Assembly (NCBI RefSeq): GCF_019279795.1
Contig: NC_056750.1
Location: forward strand, 831,811,940-831,875,939
From: Protopterus annectens
Taxonomy: Eukaryota > Chordata > Ceratodontiformes > Protopteridae
Length of the DNA stretch: 64,000 nt
Direction: 5' to 3'
Shown here: piece after piece, positions 1 through 11,050 of the stretch
Numbering within the stretch: position 1 is the stretch's first letter
Layout: every line of letters begins with the position of its first letter
The notes under the pieces: generated by a model
Seen by the model: only the letters and a program-made list of their open reading frames with translations
Database searches by the model: none
What the model was told of the DNA's origin: nothing
Program-made: the position numbers and the translations under genes

Positions 1-824
1 AGATACTGGATCCCCTTTGAATGACACCAGAAGCTTAGCCAATTGTTGAAGTCAGTCATTTTGTCCTTATATTGTGGTATCATTTTGGGCGAAGGCAGGA
101 TGCTATGCAGGGCTAGGGTCATACCTGCCTGGGCCACATGATCGGAGAGCTCTTCCATGTCTCTTTTCATGTAGTCCAGGGAGGTACATCTCAAGTCATT
201 CACTCCAACATGGACAATGACAGAGTCATATTTGTTCTTGTTGTGGAGTGACTTGAGTGCATGCATTATGTGGCGGATCCTGGCACCCGACAGGCAGCTG
301 ACTGTAATTTTCTCCTTGTTCAACCTGCTGAGAGGGACATCAGTGTGCCAGACTATAGAGTCACCTATGACTAAAGTGTTAGGTACATTGTCTTGCCTTA
401 GGGGCTGTTGCTGGGTGGCACACTGGTGTTGTGAACTATGTGACACTTTGGTTGTGATTGGTGTTTGTTTGCGTTTCAGCTTCAGAGGTCCTTGTTGTTT
501 GGGCAGGTTACATTTAAGGGCCTCTGCATATGTGGATTTAGTGTTGCTATATGTGGGTGTTGGTGGTGCGGGTTTAGAATGGCTATGTGTTGCTTGAGGT
601 GTAGTGTGGGTGTTAACCTTCTCTTCTTGACTGTCTAGCACAATCTTGGGTGGAGAGAGCTTTGCTTCCATTTTGTCTATGCAAGTGCATCTCTCACAGG
701 TTGTAGTGTTGGGTGGTAAGAGGAGAGGGTTGTCTGTGTACATGAGGCAATTGCTGTATTGCCCCAGTATGCCCAGATTCACCAGGTGGACAGGAAAAAT
801 CACCGGAAGCTGACCCTTGGACAT
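1..824 (-). CDS. CR1-type LINE ORF1 with SGNH esterase domain (partial)
   Basis: The minus strand is open without a stop from an ATG at 822-824 to the window edge, about 274 codons, so the gene continues to the left. The N-terminal part has a short Cys cluster (CERCTC), then a Pro/Thr/Lys-rich linker. The C-terminal part reads VIGDSIVWH, the GDS nucleophile block of SGNH hydrolases, followed by VHVGVNDL, the GxND block. The His block would lie beyond the edge. This arrangement is that of the first ORF of CR1-clade LINEs, an RNA-binding/esterase protein expressed with the reverse-transcriptase ORF2. A poly(T) tract at 841-857, read as poly(A) just upstream of the ATG, makes the true start uncertain because the frame stays open into it. 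It is the longest uninterrupted transposon frame in the window, so it may be a fairly young copy. A host GDSL lipase is less likely. Confidence 0.8.
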   Translation of the reverse strand, partial: MSKGQLPVIFPVHLVNLGILGQYSNCLMYTDNPLLLPPNTTTCERCTCIDKMEAKLSPPKIVLDSQEEKVNTHTTPQATHSHSKPAPPTPTYSNTKSTYAEALKCNLPKQQGPLKLKRKQTPITTKVSHSSQHQCATQQQPLRQDNVPNTLVIGDSIVWHTDVPLSRLNKEKITVSCLSGARIRHIMHALKSLHNKNKYDSVIVHVGVNDLRCTSLDYMKRDMEELSDHVAQAGMTLALHSILPSPKMIPQYKDKMTDFNNWLSFWCHSKGIQY

Positions 825-857
825 GCCTGGTTTGGTGCTTTTTTTTTTTTTTTTGTA

Positions 858-1617
858 AAGTACAGGAGCTGTTTTCCCTTACATTAGCAAGGTACTTTGC
901 AATTATAGGCTGTTTAGTGCCTACAATTAATTTCTCCTTATTAACAAGGAAAGTTGAGTGCTTGTATCAGTTTAAGCCTTCCCAGTGCTTTCCAGCAGGT
1001 ATTAGAGAAAATGCACACTGCAGTGTGCACTACAGAAGATAGATGTGAAAGTAGGTAACTTAAGTTTTACCTGTTTAAAAAGTTAAGGTTTAGTGGAGAG
1101 TTACTATTTTTAAAACAGCAAGATGGATTGAAAGGGGTGGACACTTTTGTATTCTGGTACTATGAAATACAGTAGGATGGCCAATAAATTTTAATAGTTG
1201 CAGGGGAGGGATTTCAAAAATTATGATTTTGTCATTACTCACACAAGCCAGTAAATGTAGAGAGGAAATGAGATATATGGTCAGATTAACATAAGAGGCA
1301 TGCAACTAGAAAGGCAGTGGTATTTAACAAGACAACTGTAACTAGGTGGGAGGGCGGGAAAAAAATTCTGCCTGCCTCAGAAGAGAGAGAGCTGTGGTCC
1401 CTTTTGAAGTTTTAATATACTGTTAAAGCAGAATGCAAGTAAAACACAAGGTAAAGAAAACAAACCACAGTATTCAAAATATAGAAAGGCAATAAAGTAA
1501 TAAAAAATACAAAAAAAATAAAAGCAAACTAACCTTTCCTTCACAGCAAAGTGTAACAGAGTCTGGATGAGTCTTTCTGTGAAATGAACTTTCAATGAAA
1601 CAAAGTAAACCCATATA
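858..1617. other. Anonymous AT-rich sequence upstream of the LINE ORF1
   Basis: No coding frame or structured repeat is recognised. The part nearest 860 may be 5' untranslated sequence of the LINE ORF1 read on the minus strand. Confidence 0.4.
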
Positions 1618-1622
1618 TACAC

Positions 1623-1699
<77 letters not shown>

Positions 1700-1700
1700 T
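1618..1700. repeat. (TA)n microsatellite
   Basis: About 80 bp of nearly pure TA dinucleotide. It forms the left border of a hairpin-family element whose core lies at 1815-1913. Confidence 0.95.
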
Positions 1701-2004
1701 AGACATATGATCATTGTTTGAAAATTCACCTTACTGAATGGGAAGTGATCGGAGACAACTTGTCAATCACCATCCAATCAAAAAAAATGTAAAAAATATA
1801 AAACAAGCTTTTTTTGCAGGGAGCAAGCCTCATGTGCCCCCATCCCCCCTGCTGATATTATATACCAACTCCAAGATTGCTATAGAGTGAGGAAGGGGCA
1901 AATTCCCTGATCCCAACTGTACTGCATGCAATCAACTGATTTTTGATTAGATGTACCAGCTTTTTGTCCATTCCACAACTGGTACTTTCAACCAGTTTTC
2001 AGTA
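1701..2004. mobile_element. TA-flanked hairpin-family element, copy 1
   Basis: Non-coding, about 300 bp, between a TA run on the left and a TATC/TA run on the right. The core at 1815-1913 contains a G/C hairpin-like block (GGGAGCAAGCC, CATGTGCCCCC), then CCAACTCCAAGATTGC, then an AATTCCCTGATC block. The same order of blocks occurs at 7.6, 8.2, 44.9, 45.6 and 62.9 kb. I could not find clear terminal inverted repeats in this copy, so the ends are approximate. Confidence 0.5.
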
Positions 2005-2061
2005 TCCCGTATCTATCTATCTATATACCTATATATCTATATATCTATATATCTATATATC

Positions 2062-2128
<67 letters not shown>
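2005..2128. repeat. (TATC)n/(TA)n compound microsatellite
   Basis: TATC units grade into about 62 bp of pure TA, followed by a short GA run. Confidence 0.95.
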
Positions 2129-2139
<11 letters not shown>

Positions 2140-2162
2140 TTGAGAGAGCTATTGAGATGTAT

Positions 2163-2960
2163 AAGTTTATTTATTTGTTTATTTATTTACTGACATTTGC
2201 TTACTGGGAAGGTCCAAGTGGGTAGGAGCCCATTTTCGTCAGAGTCCCAGGAAGAAAATTTCAAAGTATTATAAAACATTTTAAGAACAATAATTTTACA
2301 GTCTTTAAAAATAACACAAAAACAACTAGTTTAAATAATTAAACCAAATTAGATATACTATGAAAACATTGGTTAAGAATACATACATGTTATATGATAA
2401 TGTAATAGTTGGAGAAATTGTATCCAGTTTATAGAGAAATGAAAGGTAAGTTAGTAGAATACAAACAGGAACTGCTATACAAAGCAAAAGAAAGCAGGCT
2501 TATGGTATATTTAGAGAGAAAGCCAACAAATATGAATTGATAGTAAGGAAGTGAGTGAAGAAGGGGGAATAAGGAGATGTGAGGTATGAAAAGGTATTTG
2601 TTCACATCTAGGGATATAGTTTATCTTGGTATTGAGCAAGAATGGAGCCAGCGTTTGGTTGGGATGTCTTTCTTAATGGTTTTTGAAGGATTGAATGGAG
2701 TGTATTGACCTGATGGATAGAGATAAGGAGTTCCAGACCATAGCAGCATGGTATGGGTACAGGCAATGTCCAGCAGATTTTACACGTTTGTGGACAGAAA
2801 GGGTTTTGGTCACTAGATTCTAATGACCAGCTGGGGACTTAGGTGTGTAGAATGCTATTTAGTGCTGGACAAGCAGATGGATTATGGATAATTTTATAGG
2901 TGGTAAGAAACTGTGTATATGTTAGTTGATGGGGTAGTTCTAACCAAATAAATACATTTT
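2163..2960 (-). pseudogene. 3' end of an L2/jockey-like LINE (5'-truncated)
   Basis: Read on the minus strand, about 2.65-2.9 kb gives HAAMVWNSLSLSIRSIHSIQ, the LWNSLPxxIR block found near the C-terminus of L2, CR1 and jockey-type reverse-transcriptase proteins. The element ends near 2240-2190 with WDSDENGLLPTWTFPVSK followed by an AATAA-rich tail at 2163-2185, which matches a LINE 3' terminus. No reverse-transcriptase catalytic domain is present, so the copy is heavily 5'-truncated. It has several stops. The boundary on the right is approximate. A similar but shorter 3' end lies at 61400-61582. Confidence 0.5.
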
Positions 2961-2964
2961 CTTA

Positions 2965-5510
2965 TCCACTTGTCCTGTGTGATTGGTAGCCATGTGGAAG
3001 ATAGAGGGAAACATACCTCTTGACAACCACAATAGTAGAACAGTTGGGTAAGGCCTCAGGGGTTAGATTATGTGTCTGCTCAAGATCTATCATGATTCCC
3101 CTGCTGCTGCTGTGTACTTCTGCATCTGGTGGTTCATCTTTTTGGAAGTTCCCTGCAAAATGATTGTGTCTTCATTCTGTTACTTTTAGCTATGCCTGAA
3201 ACAGATGAGAAGGTGACGGTTGACCGGCTGTATGGCATCTGACGGTTGATGGCAGCAGCAGTTAACGCCTGTCTTTCCTTGTTCATATTCTTCAGGCATA
3301 TACTTTGTCCAAAAGCAAGTACTTGCAAATTCAACCATTTTCTTTGCCTTCTTGATGTCGATGCAATACTCATCTGTAAGTTTTATATCCATCAAAGGGT
3401 AAATTTATGAATGTCAACTTGGTGTCTTAGAAATATATGCTGTATAATGACACTGTATACCTCTATAGCCACCTGCAGCTTCTGGAAGAACATCTCTGCT
3501 TAGAAATATATGCTGTGCAATGACACTGTATACCTCTATAGCCACCTGCAGCTTCTGGAAGAACCTATCTGCTGTGTAATAAGCAAGCCTCTTGTAAAGG
3601 TATGAGGTAGAAAACATAATTGACAACTGTGACTTTAACGTTTGCTCAACTGTCCATTAAACAATTGGTCCACAGATGACTGCAACTCATCTGACAGCTG
3701 ACAATTAAATCTTATGATATGAGAAATGAAGTCTGGGCCCTTCAATGAAAACGTGGGGGACACACATTCATTTCTCAGCCATGTCTATAGCCATAAACTC
3801 CTTTGGAGTGAGAATGGACAGCTTTACTTTGTATTATAGGAACCCTTTTAATGGCAGCCACTATATCTGTGTCAGGATTTGAGATCCCAAACCAATAATA
3901 CACTCATTAGGATAATAAATTACCTTCTATGTCCCCTTTACATCAGGTTTCTAAAATGTTGCAGATGTAGCAGAATTAACTAGTTTTCTCTGTAGGGAGA
4001 CCCATTGAGGAAGTTTGATGGAGGGTTTGAAAATCCTCCTGCAGAGTCTTCTACAAAGAACACTGGATCAGTGAGCCAATGCCCTCTCTATCACATCTTC
4101 TCTACAATCTTGAAGAATTTTGGGCCATCCAGGATGATGGGAGTCTGCATCCCCTCTATCATCAGTGTGTAGTATGGGTGACCCTACTGGAAAGTCAACA
4201 TGCTTTGCCATGTGTATTTTTGGCAGCTGTCAAACTCGACGTCTGGCACAGATAATGAGTGAGGTTGTTGACCAGAACCCGCTGAGAGACATTGCAAAAG
4301 GTCTTCAGACCCTGTGTCCTGGTGTTTGATATGAAAAATAAAAACACAAAAGGATAAAAAAAAAGTATTCCCTGACAGTTGACTAAGTATTGGGGTGATG
4401 CAGGTGTTGAGGGGGCACATGCAGCAGTAAGGCAGTCACATCAGTAACTCTGTAATCAATATAATACTCAGCATTGAGTGAATTCATACCATAAATTGAA
4501 AGGCTAACTTAAATAGCATTTTTATCAGCACCAAAAGCACCAGGATTAAGCTTGATGCCAAAGAGGTGATCCCTGAAAACTGGAACCAGCTACAGCATTG
4601 ACATTAAGGACATTGCTGGCATTGATTGCATTCCTATTAAAGTTGTTGATGTCAAGCACTGCAGCTAAGATGCCAAGACTGCCACTGAAAATGACAGATT
4701 CTGTGACTTTACTTTGGCTCTTTATGATAGTAGGCTGGGATCCTCAGAACCAGTAACTGTAGCAACTGAACCATTGAAAAAAACCAAGGTAACCTGTCTG
4801 AAAAAGAATAGCAGAGTAAAGGCCTCTATCCACTCTAAAACGCAAGAGATGTGCTTACCTATGCTAGTGCCCCCTTAACTTTAAGCTCTTTTCAGACATT
4901 TGTAGCAAGCAGCTGCTAATGTTTATACCCCACAGAGAGTGCTAAAGTGCACCAGTTATGACCAAAAGTGCATTACTGACATTGATTTCTCAATGCTGGA
5001 AATGGACTGAAATGCATCTAAGACTGATCAGATCTGCCAACTGCCCACCCTAAAACTTTGCAGCTGGGTGGCTGCCTTCTCCTCACCCTAGTTACACCTC
5101 GGCTGAAACTAGAAAAGAACGAGGCAGCAGACATCCTTTAATGAGCCACTATAAAAGCAGCCTAACAGTTCTTAGAATCAGTCTCAGGTGGAGAACAGAT
5201 AAGATTTAATTAAAGATGGTCAGAAAGTTTTGGTACTTCTTTATCTGTTTATCATGCCATGCTCAATGATTTGGATAATTTTGCAGGCGATATGCAGGAA
5301 ACCACCCTTCAAGGGGAATGCGTACAGCAGACTCAGATTTACTTATTTATTTATTTTTTATCAAGATGGCTTGTTGATAAAAGTACATCTGTCTTTCTTG
5401 GTCCTATATCTGAGATTTCCTCTTTTAAGGTCTGCAAGCATCAGCATTAATTGTAATAATTTCAGTCTGGTGTCATTGTTTCTGAATTTTGCTACTAACT
5501 TTTTTTTTAA
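2965..5510. other. Anonymous sequence with scattered short ORFs
   Basis: No protein family recognised. Short open stretches at 3134-3395 (minus) and about 4680-4860 (plus) resemble nothing I know. A 73-bp direct duplication lies at 3426-3571. Confidence 0.3.
3426..3571. repeat. 73-bp direct tandem duplication, two copies
   Basis: Two adjacent copies starting CTTAGAAATATATGCTG at 3426 and 3499 differ at only a few bases. Confidence 0.9.
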
Positions 5511-5512
5511 GC

Positions 5513-6043
5513 GCAAAAACAAACTTAAAAGAAATACGGACAAATTGAATGCTAAAATGTATTAACTCATAGAGCTTTCAGGTTCAAAAACCCTTCATCA
5601 GTGTGTATCAATTATGTTAAAACATCACATCTTATACCCTTAGTACCATAAGACACAGCCCATAATCAAGTAGTAAAACAATCAGTTACCTAGCAATTAA
5701 TTAGATATTCTCTCTTGAATGCTATCACAGACACATAATATTTATACAATATTTAAACAAATCAATAATTCATATAGCTAATTTAAATAACATTCAATAA
5801 CAATACTCAAAACTTTGAAAACATAAATATAATGAATTGCATACAGACAGTCTAAAAAACAGACAATCTAAAAAACATACTTATTAAATTTTTAACTGCA
5901 TTTGTTTTTTCTTGAGTACAGGTTTAATACTGACTGATGTATTCAGTCCTGGTGGAGGTTCAGCATTAAGCCTCAAAATCCATTCCAACTCACAAAACTT
6001 TAGCATTCAACATGTCCGTATTTCTTTGGAGTTTGTTTTTGTG
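5513..6043. mobile_element. Penelope-like foldback element with 45-bp inverted repeats
   Basis: The segment 5513-5560 is the near-perfect inverse of 5996-6043. Both arms share GAAATACGGACA and TTGAATGCTAAA in opposite orientation. Just inside the left arm, on the minus strand, is a CTGATGA...CCTGAAAGCTC motif resembling a hammerhead ribozyme core. Penelope-like elements carry terminal repeats with hammerhead motifs and often have inverted partial copies at their ends, so this is probably a non-autonomous or internally deleted Penelope derivative. No coding sequence is recognised between the arms. A 241-bp element at 40425-40665 has the same plan. Confidence 0.6.
5571..5601 (-). ncRNA. Hammerhead-ribozyme-like core motif
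   Basis: The minus strand carries CTGATGA (complement of 5595-5601), then a potential stem II (AGG..CCT, five pairs with a bulge), then GAAA (complement of 5576-5579), then CTC/GAG that could form stem III. I could not find a convincing stem I, so activity is unproven. Confidence 0.35.
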
Positions 6044-6990
6044 TTTTACAGTTGTGTTTCCATTGAGGGTTAACCTTAGTGCTGGTCTTGTCTGCTTTGC
6101 TGTTTAACATTTTTTAAGCACCATAAATGAATGTTGCTTTCATCAAAAAGATTATTTTACTTGTTCTTCTTGTCCATGTAGGCAATTAGAGTGAGAAAGT
6201 GGCATAATTCACATCTAGAAGGGTTAAACTCTTCATCCAAGAAATGTATGGATTCAGAAAGTTTTTCCTTTGAAAGGTGCTTGCATCCACATTTACAAAT
6301 TTTGAATGCATATTTTAACAAAAGGGTAAAACTAAGCACCAAACACTAACAATAAAAGACTATCAGAAAAAAGTGAACATTAAAAGGCAAAAAAGGGGAG
6401 GGGATATTAATACTAAAGATACTTAGAAAATGCAGGGAAGAAAGGGGAGGGGATATTAATACTAAAGATACTTAGAAAATGCAGCAAAGACAACACCACT
6501 GAGGCAGAGCAAATACTACAATCTAATGCAGAAAGCAATTCAGAGCAAGAAAACAACTGTTGGAATTAGCCAAAGATAAAACAGCAAACGTGTTCAGAAA
6601 GGGAGAGCTGATAAAACACATAGGTTTGGGAGTGAAAGACAGAAAAACAGTTTGACTAAAAATGTAGTTAAAACATCCAAAGAAGTACCAGAACCTGCCA
6701 TTAAAAAGCAGCAGGGAGGTACACAAATTGAGCAAAATGGACTTATACTACATGCACAAGAAATGTAACACAAAAAAATAGAAAATAACCTGCAGCTGTT
6801 ATCAGATGTGACTGCTTTTCAACTCAGAAAAAATAAATCTGTGGAGGTAGGTTTACAGTCTGGGTATTATAGATAAATGGAATAGTAATAGGAGGAGTTT
6901 AATAATCTTGGAAAGTTTTACACATCGAGCTGCCAAACACCAGACACTATTAGTCCTGCTGTTTCTGAGGACGGACAATAGCTTAACATT
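6044..6990. other. Anonymous sequence with a 49-bp tandem duplication
   Basis: Nothing coding is recognised. 6392-6440 is repeated almost exactly at 6441-6489 (shared AAAGGGGAGGGGATATTAAT). Confidence 0.4.
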
Positions 6991-7004
6991 TCAGACATGC
7001 CTTC

Positions 7005-7126
7005 ATTGAAGCTTGGTCATTGGGCTGGCACCTCGGCACTGTAAAAATCTACTGCCAATCATTAGCGGACCGGAGTTCCACTGTGGCGACCCCTAACCAG
7101 GAAAAGCCGAAAGAAGAACAACTCTT
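7005..7126 (+). mobile_element. SINE-A, 5'-truncated copy
   Basis: This matches the 3' half of the full copy at 50268-50541. It runs from the GGCACCTCGGCACTGTAAA block through ATCATTAGCGGACCGGAGTT to the terminal CCCCTAACCAGGAAAAGCCG. The tRNA-like head is missing. Confidence 0.7.
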
Positions 7127-7307
7127 CATTTTCGCTAATAACTACCATGGTTGCAAAGTGTTAAGAGATTAAGGCTTCCACATCAAAGATCCATGGCGCT
7201 CAGTTTTGATATACATTTCTGTGTGGAGTTTGCATACTTATTATGTCTCTGTGTTTCTGTGTTGCTTTTATCTGGTTATTCTCATTTCTTCCTACCTTCC
7301 AAAGCAT

Positions 7308-7308
<1 letters not shown>

Positions 7309-7391
<83 letters not shown>

Positions 7392-7425
7392 GTGTGTGTG
7401 TGTGTGTGCGTGTGTGCGTGTGTGG
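7309..7425. repeat. (CT)n-(TA)n-(TG)n compound microsatellite
   Basis: Three dinucleotide runs in series border the left terminal inverted repeat of the next element. Confidence 0.95.
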
Positions 7426-7816
7426 GTCTACTTTGACCCATCGAATTTACATTTCTATGAAAATCAAATTTGCGAGTCAGTTTTTGTGAAAGTGCATTTT
7501 TCTAAAAATGTACTTTCATGAAAAAACAGATCACTGAACAGAGAGCGAGCGTGTTGTTGTCGACTGCGGCACAGTGAGGATAAGAGAATATTCCCTTTTC
7601 CCACTGTAGTGTGATCTCGGAGTTAGAATATATAAGTAGCGGAGGTATGGGGGTGCAGAGGGGCTTGCCCCTGCATATATGTGTTTAGTGTAGTTTTTTT
7701 CTGTTTTGTTTTTATTTTTGCTGTTCGGTGAATTGTTTTTTCGCAAAAGTGCATTTTCGAAATGGACTCGCGAATTTGATTTTCGTAGAAACATAAATTC
7801 GGTGGGTCAAAGTAGA

Positions 7817-7817
<1 letters not shown>
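7426..7817. mobile_element. TA-flanked hairpin-family element, copy 2, with TIRs of about 100 bp
   Basis: The left end starts GTCTACTTTGACCCA and the right end is its inverse (TGGGTCAAAGTAGAC), with similarity continuing about 100 bp inward through the GCGAGTC block and a GAAAGTGCATTTT block. The central core (7565-7680) has CACAGTGAGGATAAGAGAAT, a palindromic GAATATTC, CACTGTAGTGTGATC, and a G-rich hairpin (GCAGAGGGGCTTGCCCCTGC). It is non-coding and MITE-like. TA repeats follow the right end directly, consistent with a TA target, but the target duplication itself cannot be resolved inside the microsatellite. Confidence 0.75.

Positions 7818-7852
<35 letters not shown>
7818..7852. repeat. 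(TA)n microsatellite
   Basis: Pure TA between hairpin-family copies 2 and 3. Confidence 0.9.
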
Positions 7853-7854
<2 letters not shown>

Positions 7855-8581
7855 GACTTGTAATTTCATCGTACAACGACAATGTCGAAGTACTAAATGT
7901 CGAGACAAGAAAGTCAAAATTTCAGAATACTGACATTTCAAACTGTCGCATCTCATTTTGTCAAATAATAGTAGAATGTGTGCTGTACCATGTATAGAGG
8001 GTGGTATATCTTTAAGAATGTGTTCGCTGTTCCTCAACTAAGAAAAAAAATGGTGAGCGTTCTGTTCTTCAGTGTAGGTACAATTGGAGGCATGTGGAAC
8101 AGTCACTTATATTTAAAAGGTAAACCAGTTTTTTTTTATAGCCAGTTTGCCCTTTGCTCAAGTTAGTACAATCTTGGAGTTGGTATATTTAATTTATAGG
8201 GGGTGTGGGGTGCAGAACCCCCAGATGGGGGTGCAGGATGGCTTGCCCTCCTGCAAACATGAGGGGAAAAAAAGTAAGTGTACTGATTTGTTAATTAGGA
8301 CCCATACATTTAATTTAACTATTTCTCAGTTTGTTTTCCTTTTACGTAGACTGGTGTGCAAGGCACTTATTTAATAATATAGTTTTGCTCTGTGGTATGG
8401 AACTTGATTTTGACTTTGGAGGCAGGAATTAACTGAGTTATGTATTGCAAAGGTATAGGGTTGCAGATTTTACATTTGTTGCAGTGCTGTCAATGTTTTG
8501 GTTTTCAATGTTATGTTTTTCAGTGTTTTGATGTTACGATGTACTACAATGTTGACTTTCTCATCTCGAAGTTTATTACTT
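7853..8581. mobile_element. TA-flanked hairpin-family element, copy 3
   Basis: The core at 8160-8265 repeats the family blocks: CTTGGAGTTGGTATAT, then a G-rich hairpin (GGGGTGCAGAACCCCC), then GGGTGCAGGATGGCTTGCCC. The outer parts carry short recurring words such as AATGTCGA and CTGACATTTC on the left and TCAATGTTTTGG on the right. The arms look only weakly inverted-repetitive. It lies between a TA run and a 150-bp TG run. Confidence 0.5.
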
Positions 8582-8606
8582 CTGTGTGTGTGTGTGTGTG
8601 TCTGTC

Positions 8607-8654
<48 letters not shown>

Positions 8655-8655
8655 T

Positions 8656-8732
<77 letters not shown>
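8582..8732. repeat. (TG)n microsatellite
   Basis: About 150 bp of TG with a few TC interruptions. Long Cys-Val or His-Thr frames across it are artefacts. Confidence 0.95.
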
Positions 8733-8735
<3 letters not shown>

Positions 8736-8999
8736 TCATAAGTATCGGCTTTGGTTATGCCTGAGTCAGTACAAGAGGCATCAGTTTACTTATCATCACT
8801 GAATAAATAAAAATATTCCCTACAACAACAAAAACATTTTGAACTAAGTTCTACACTGTAAAACATTTGAAAACTGAAATGATGCACTGGGATGTTAGAC
8901 ATTACTGGTATCTCAGAATCTTGGTCCATTGGCAAGATGATTAAAAATCCAAAGGCAAAGATGTCAGTTTTAAAATACTAAAGGTGCATATTATGCTGA

Positions 9000-11050
9000 G
9001 GTGTGGAAGATGGTCGAAGTAAAGTTAGGGGCCTGGATTCAAACTAAGGAGGTGAACAAGCTATGGTAAATAATCAGGAATCAACTAATTTGGTCTAATT
9101 CAAAGGTATGGATAAAAAGCAAAAAGAAAAGAGAGTAGAAAGTTACTATGACAACAAAGGAATGTGGGAATGGTGATTTGGACAAAGCAGTATGACAAGG
9201 CTACAACAGAAACAGAATTGTTTTCCATATGTAGAAAAAAAGGAAGATATGAAAAACCTGTCTGAGTAAGAATGTCAGGAAGGGAACAAGCAAAGTCTTG
9301 AATGAATATTTCACAAACTTACAGAAGGAGAAATAAGGTCATGTGTCATACTGACAGAGAAGAGAAGAGAAGAGAAGGCAGTGAATAAACCGTATGTCAG
9401 AGAGAGAGAATAGGGCAGAGGGAAAGGGCCTAAAGGAATAAAATGCATAGGAACCAGATGGCACTTCTTACCCAGACCCTTAGAGTCAATCCAGTGTAAA
9501 ATGCATAGGAACCAGATGGCACTTCTTACCCAGACCCTTAGAGTCAATCCAGTGTAAAATGCATAGGAACCAGATGGCACTTCTTACCCAGACCCTCAGA
9601 GTCAATCCAGTGTAAAATGCATAGGAACCAGATGGCACTTCTTACCCAGACCCTTAGAGTCAATCCAGTGTAAAATGCATAGGAACCAGATGGCACTTCT
9701 TACCCAGACCCTCAGAGTCAATCCAGTGTAAAATGCATAGGAACCAGATGGCACTTCTTACCCAGACCCTCAGAGTCAATCCAGTGTAAAATGCATAGGA
9801 ACCAGATGGCACTTCTTACCCAGACCCTCAGAGTCAATCCAGTGTAAAATGCATAGGAACCAGATGGCACTTCTTACCCAGACCCTCAGAGTCAATCCAG
9901 TGTAAAATGCATAGGAACCAGATGGCACTTCTTACCCAGACCCTCAGAGTCAATCCAGTGTAAAATGCATAGGAACCAGATGGCACTTCTTACCCAGACC
10001 CTCAGAGTCAATCCAGTGTAAAATGCATAGGAACCAGATGGCACTTCTTACCCAGACCCTCAGAGTCAATCCAGTGTAAAATGCATAGGAACCAGATGGC
10101 ACTTCTTACCCAGACCCTCAGAGTCAATCCAGTGTAAAATGCATAGGAACCAGATGGCACTTCTTACCCAGACCCTCAGAGTCAATCCAGTGTAAAATGC
10201 ATAGGAACCAGATGGCACTTCTTACCCAGACCCTCAGAGTCAATCCAGTGTAAAATGCATAGGAACCAGATGGCACTTCTTACCCAGACCCTCAGAGTCA
10301 ATCCAGTGTAAAATGCATAGGAACCAGATGGCACTTCTTACCCAGACCCTCAGAGTCAATCCAGTGTAAAATGCATAGGAACCAGATGGCACTTCTTACC
10401 CAGACCCTCAGAGCCTATCCAATGTACTGGTCGATACTCTGTTGAACATCTTCACCAAAACAATGTCCTTGCAAAACTGCCTCAGAACTGGAAGACAGCA
10501 AGCCTGGTACTCTCATACCAGGTCGGAGGTGGGAGTGGGAGGGAGAAAAATTCCTGAAAACTATAGTTTTTCTAACAGAGATAGCAGGTAAATCTATGAA
10601 GATAATCAAATAATCCAGAAAGAAAGCATGGTTGTTTTTCTGGTGATAGTAATAATTTTCAAGATAACTACCAACAAAGATTCATAGCCAGAAGGAGTTG
10701 TTAGTCAAATATGATACAGTTCTTTGACTGGATAACAGGAGAATTTGATAGGGTGTTACCAATAACAGAGAACCACTCATAAAACTGCTCTACAACAAAA
10801 CTGAAGAACCACTCAAGGCAGTCTACATGGACTTCACTCAACAGTTTGACTCGATCTTCTACATGTGACTCCTGACAAAACTTTAGTTGCTGGAGGTTGG
10901 CCTAAGCTTAAAGAACATGTATGCCATATTTGAATGGTAGGACCCAGAAGGGCATGGAGAGGGGAAGAATGCCAGTAAATCTGTGGGAGTAGTGGAGGAC
11001 GAGAGGATGTGTTCAGTGAAGAACTCAAAAATGCTAATCTAAGTTGATAA
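9000..11050 (+). pseudogene. Decayed CR1-like LINE reverse transcriptase
   Basis: Fragments of one reverse transcriptase can be followed on the plus strand in correct order. VLNEYFTNLQKE at about 9294 corresponds to the LNxFFxSVF region. KGPKGI at about 9423 corresponds to the GPDGI block. LAKLPQNWKTASLV at about 10470 corresponds to the VPxDWKTAxVVP block. YQQRFIARRSC and IQFFDWITG at about 10675-10735 correspond to QHGFRxGRSC. AVYMDFTQQFDSI at about 10818 corresponds to the LDFSKAFDSVPH block with the first catalytic Asp. Stops and frameshifts are frequent, so it is long dead. A 58-bp satellite (9440-10425) begins directly after the GPxGI block and separates the two halves. Possible C-terminal remnants may continue to about 11800 but I cannot align them. 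Confidence 0.65.
9440..10425. repeat. 58-bp tandem satellite, 17 copies, inside a LINE relic
   Basis: The unit starts AAAATGCATAGGAACCAGAT and contains GGCACTTCTTACCCAGACCC. Spacing is exactly 58 bp (starts at 9440, 9498 and so on), giving 17 units; the last ends in a diverged CCTATCCAATGTAC. Copies are nearly identical. One T/C site (CCCTTAGAG or CCCTCAGAG) is T in units 1, 2 and 4 and C in the rest. The unit lies in the reading frame of the surrounding reverse transcriptase, but 58 is not a multiple of three. Confidence 0.97.

Noticed and set aside
217-597. 126-codon plus-strand frame
   Set aside because: It is antisense to the LINE ORF1, whose minus-strand frame shows esterase motifs.
3134-3395. 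Possible conserved protein on the minus strand
   Set aside because: About 70 codons in two overlapping frames with no motif I can name.
4680-4860. Elongation-factor or ribosomal-protein pseudogene
   Set aside because: A first impression from Lys-rich stretches; no block aligned with either family.
8440-8802. Cys-Val and His-Thr rich frames
   Set aside because: They are translations of TG/CA microsatellites. The same holds for frames at 11.8-12.2, 41.9-42.2 and all Tyr-Ile frames over TA runs.
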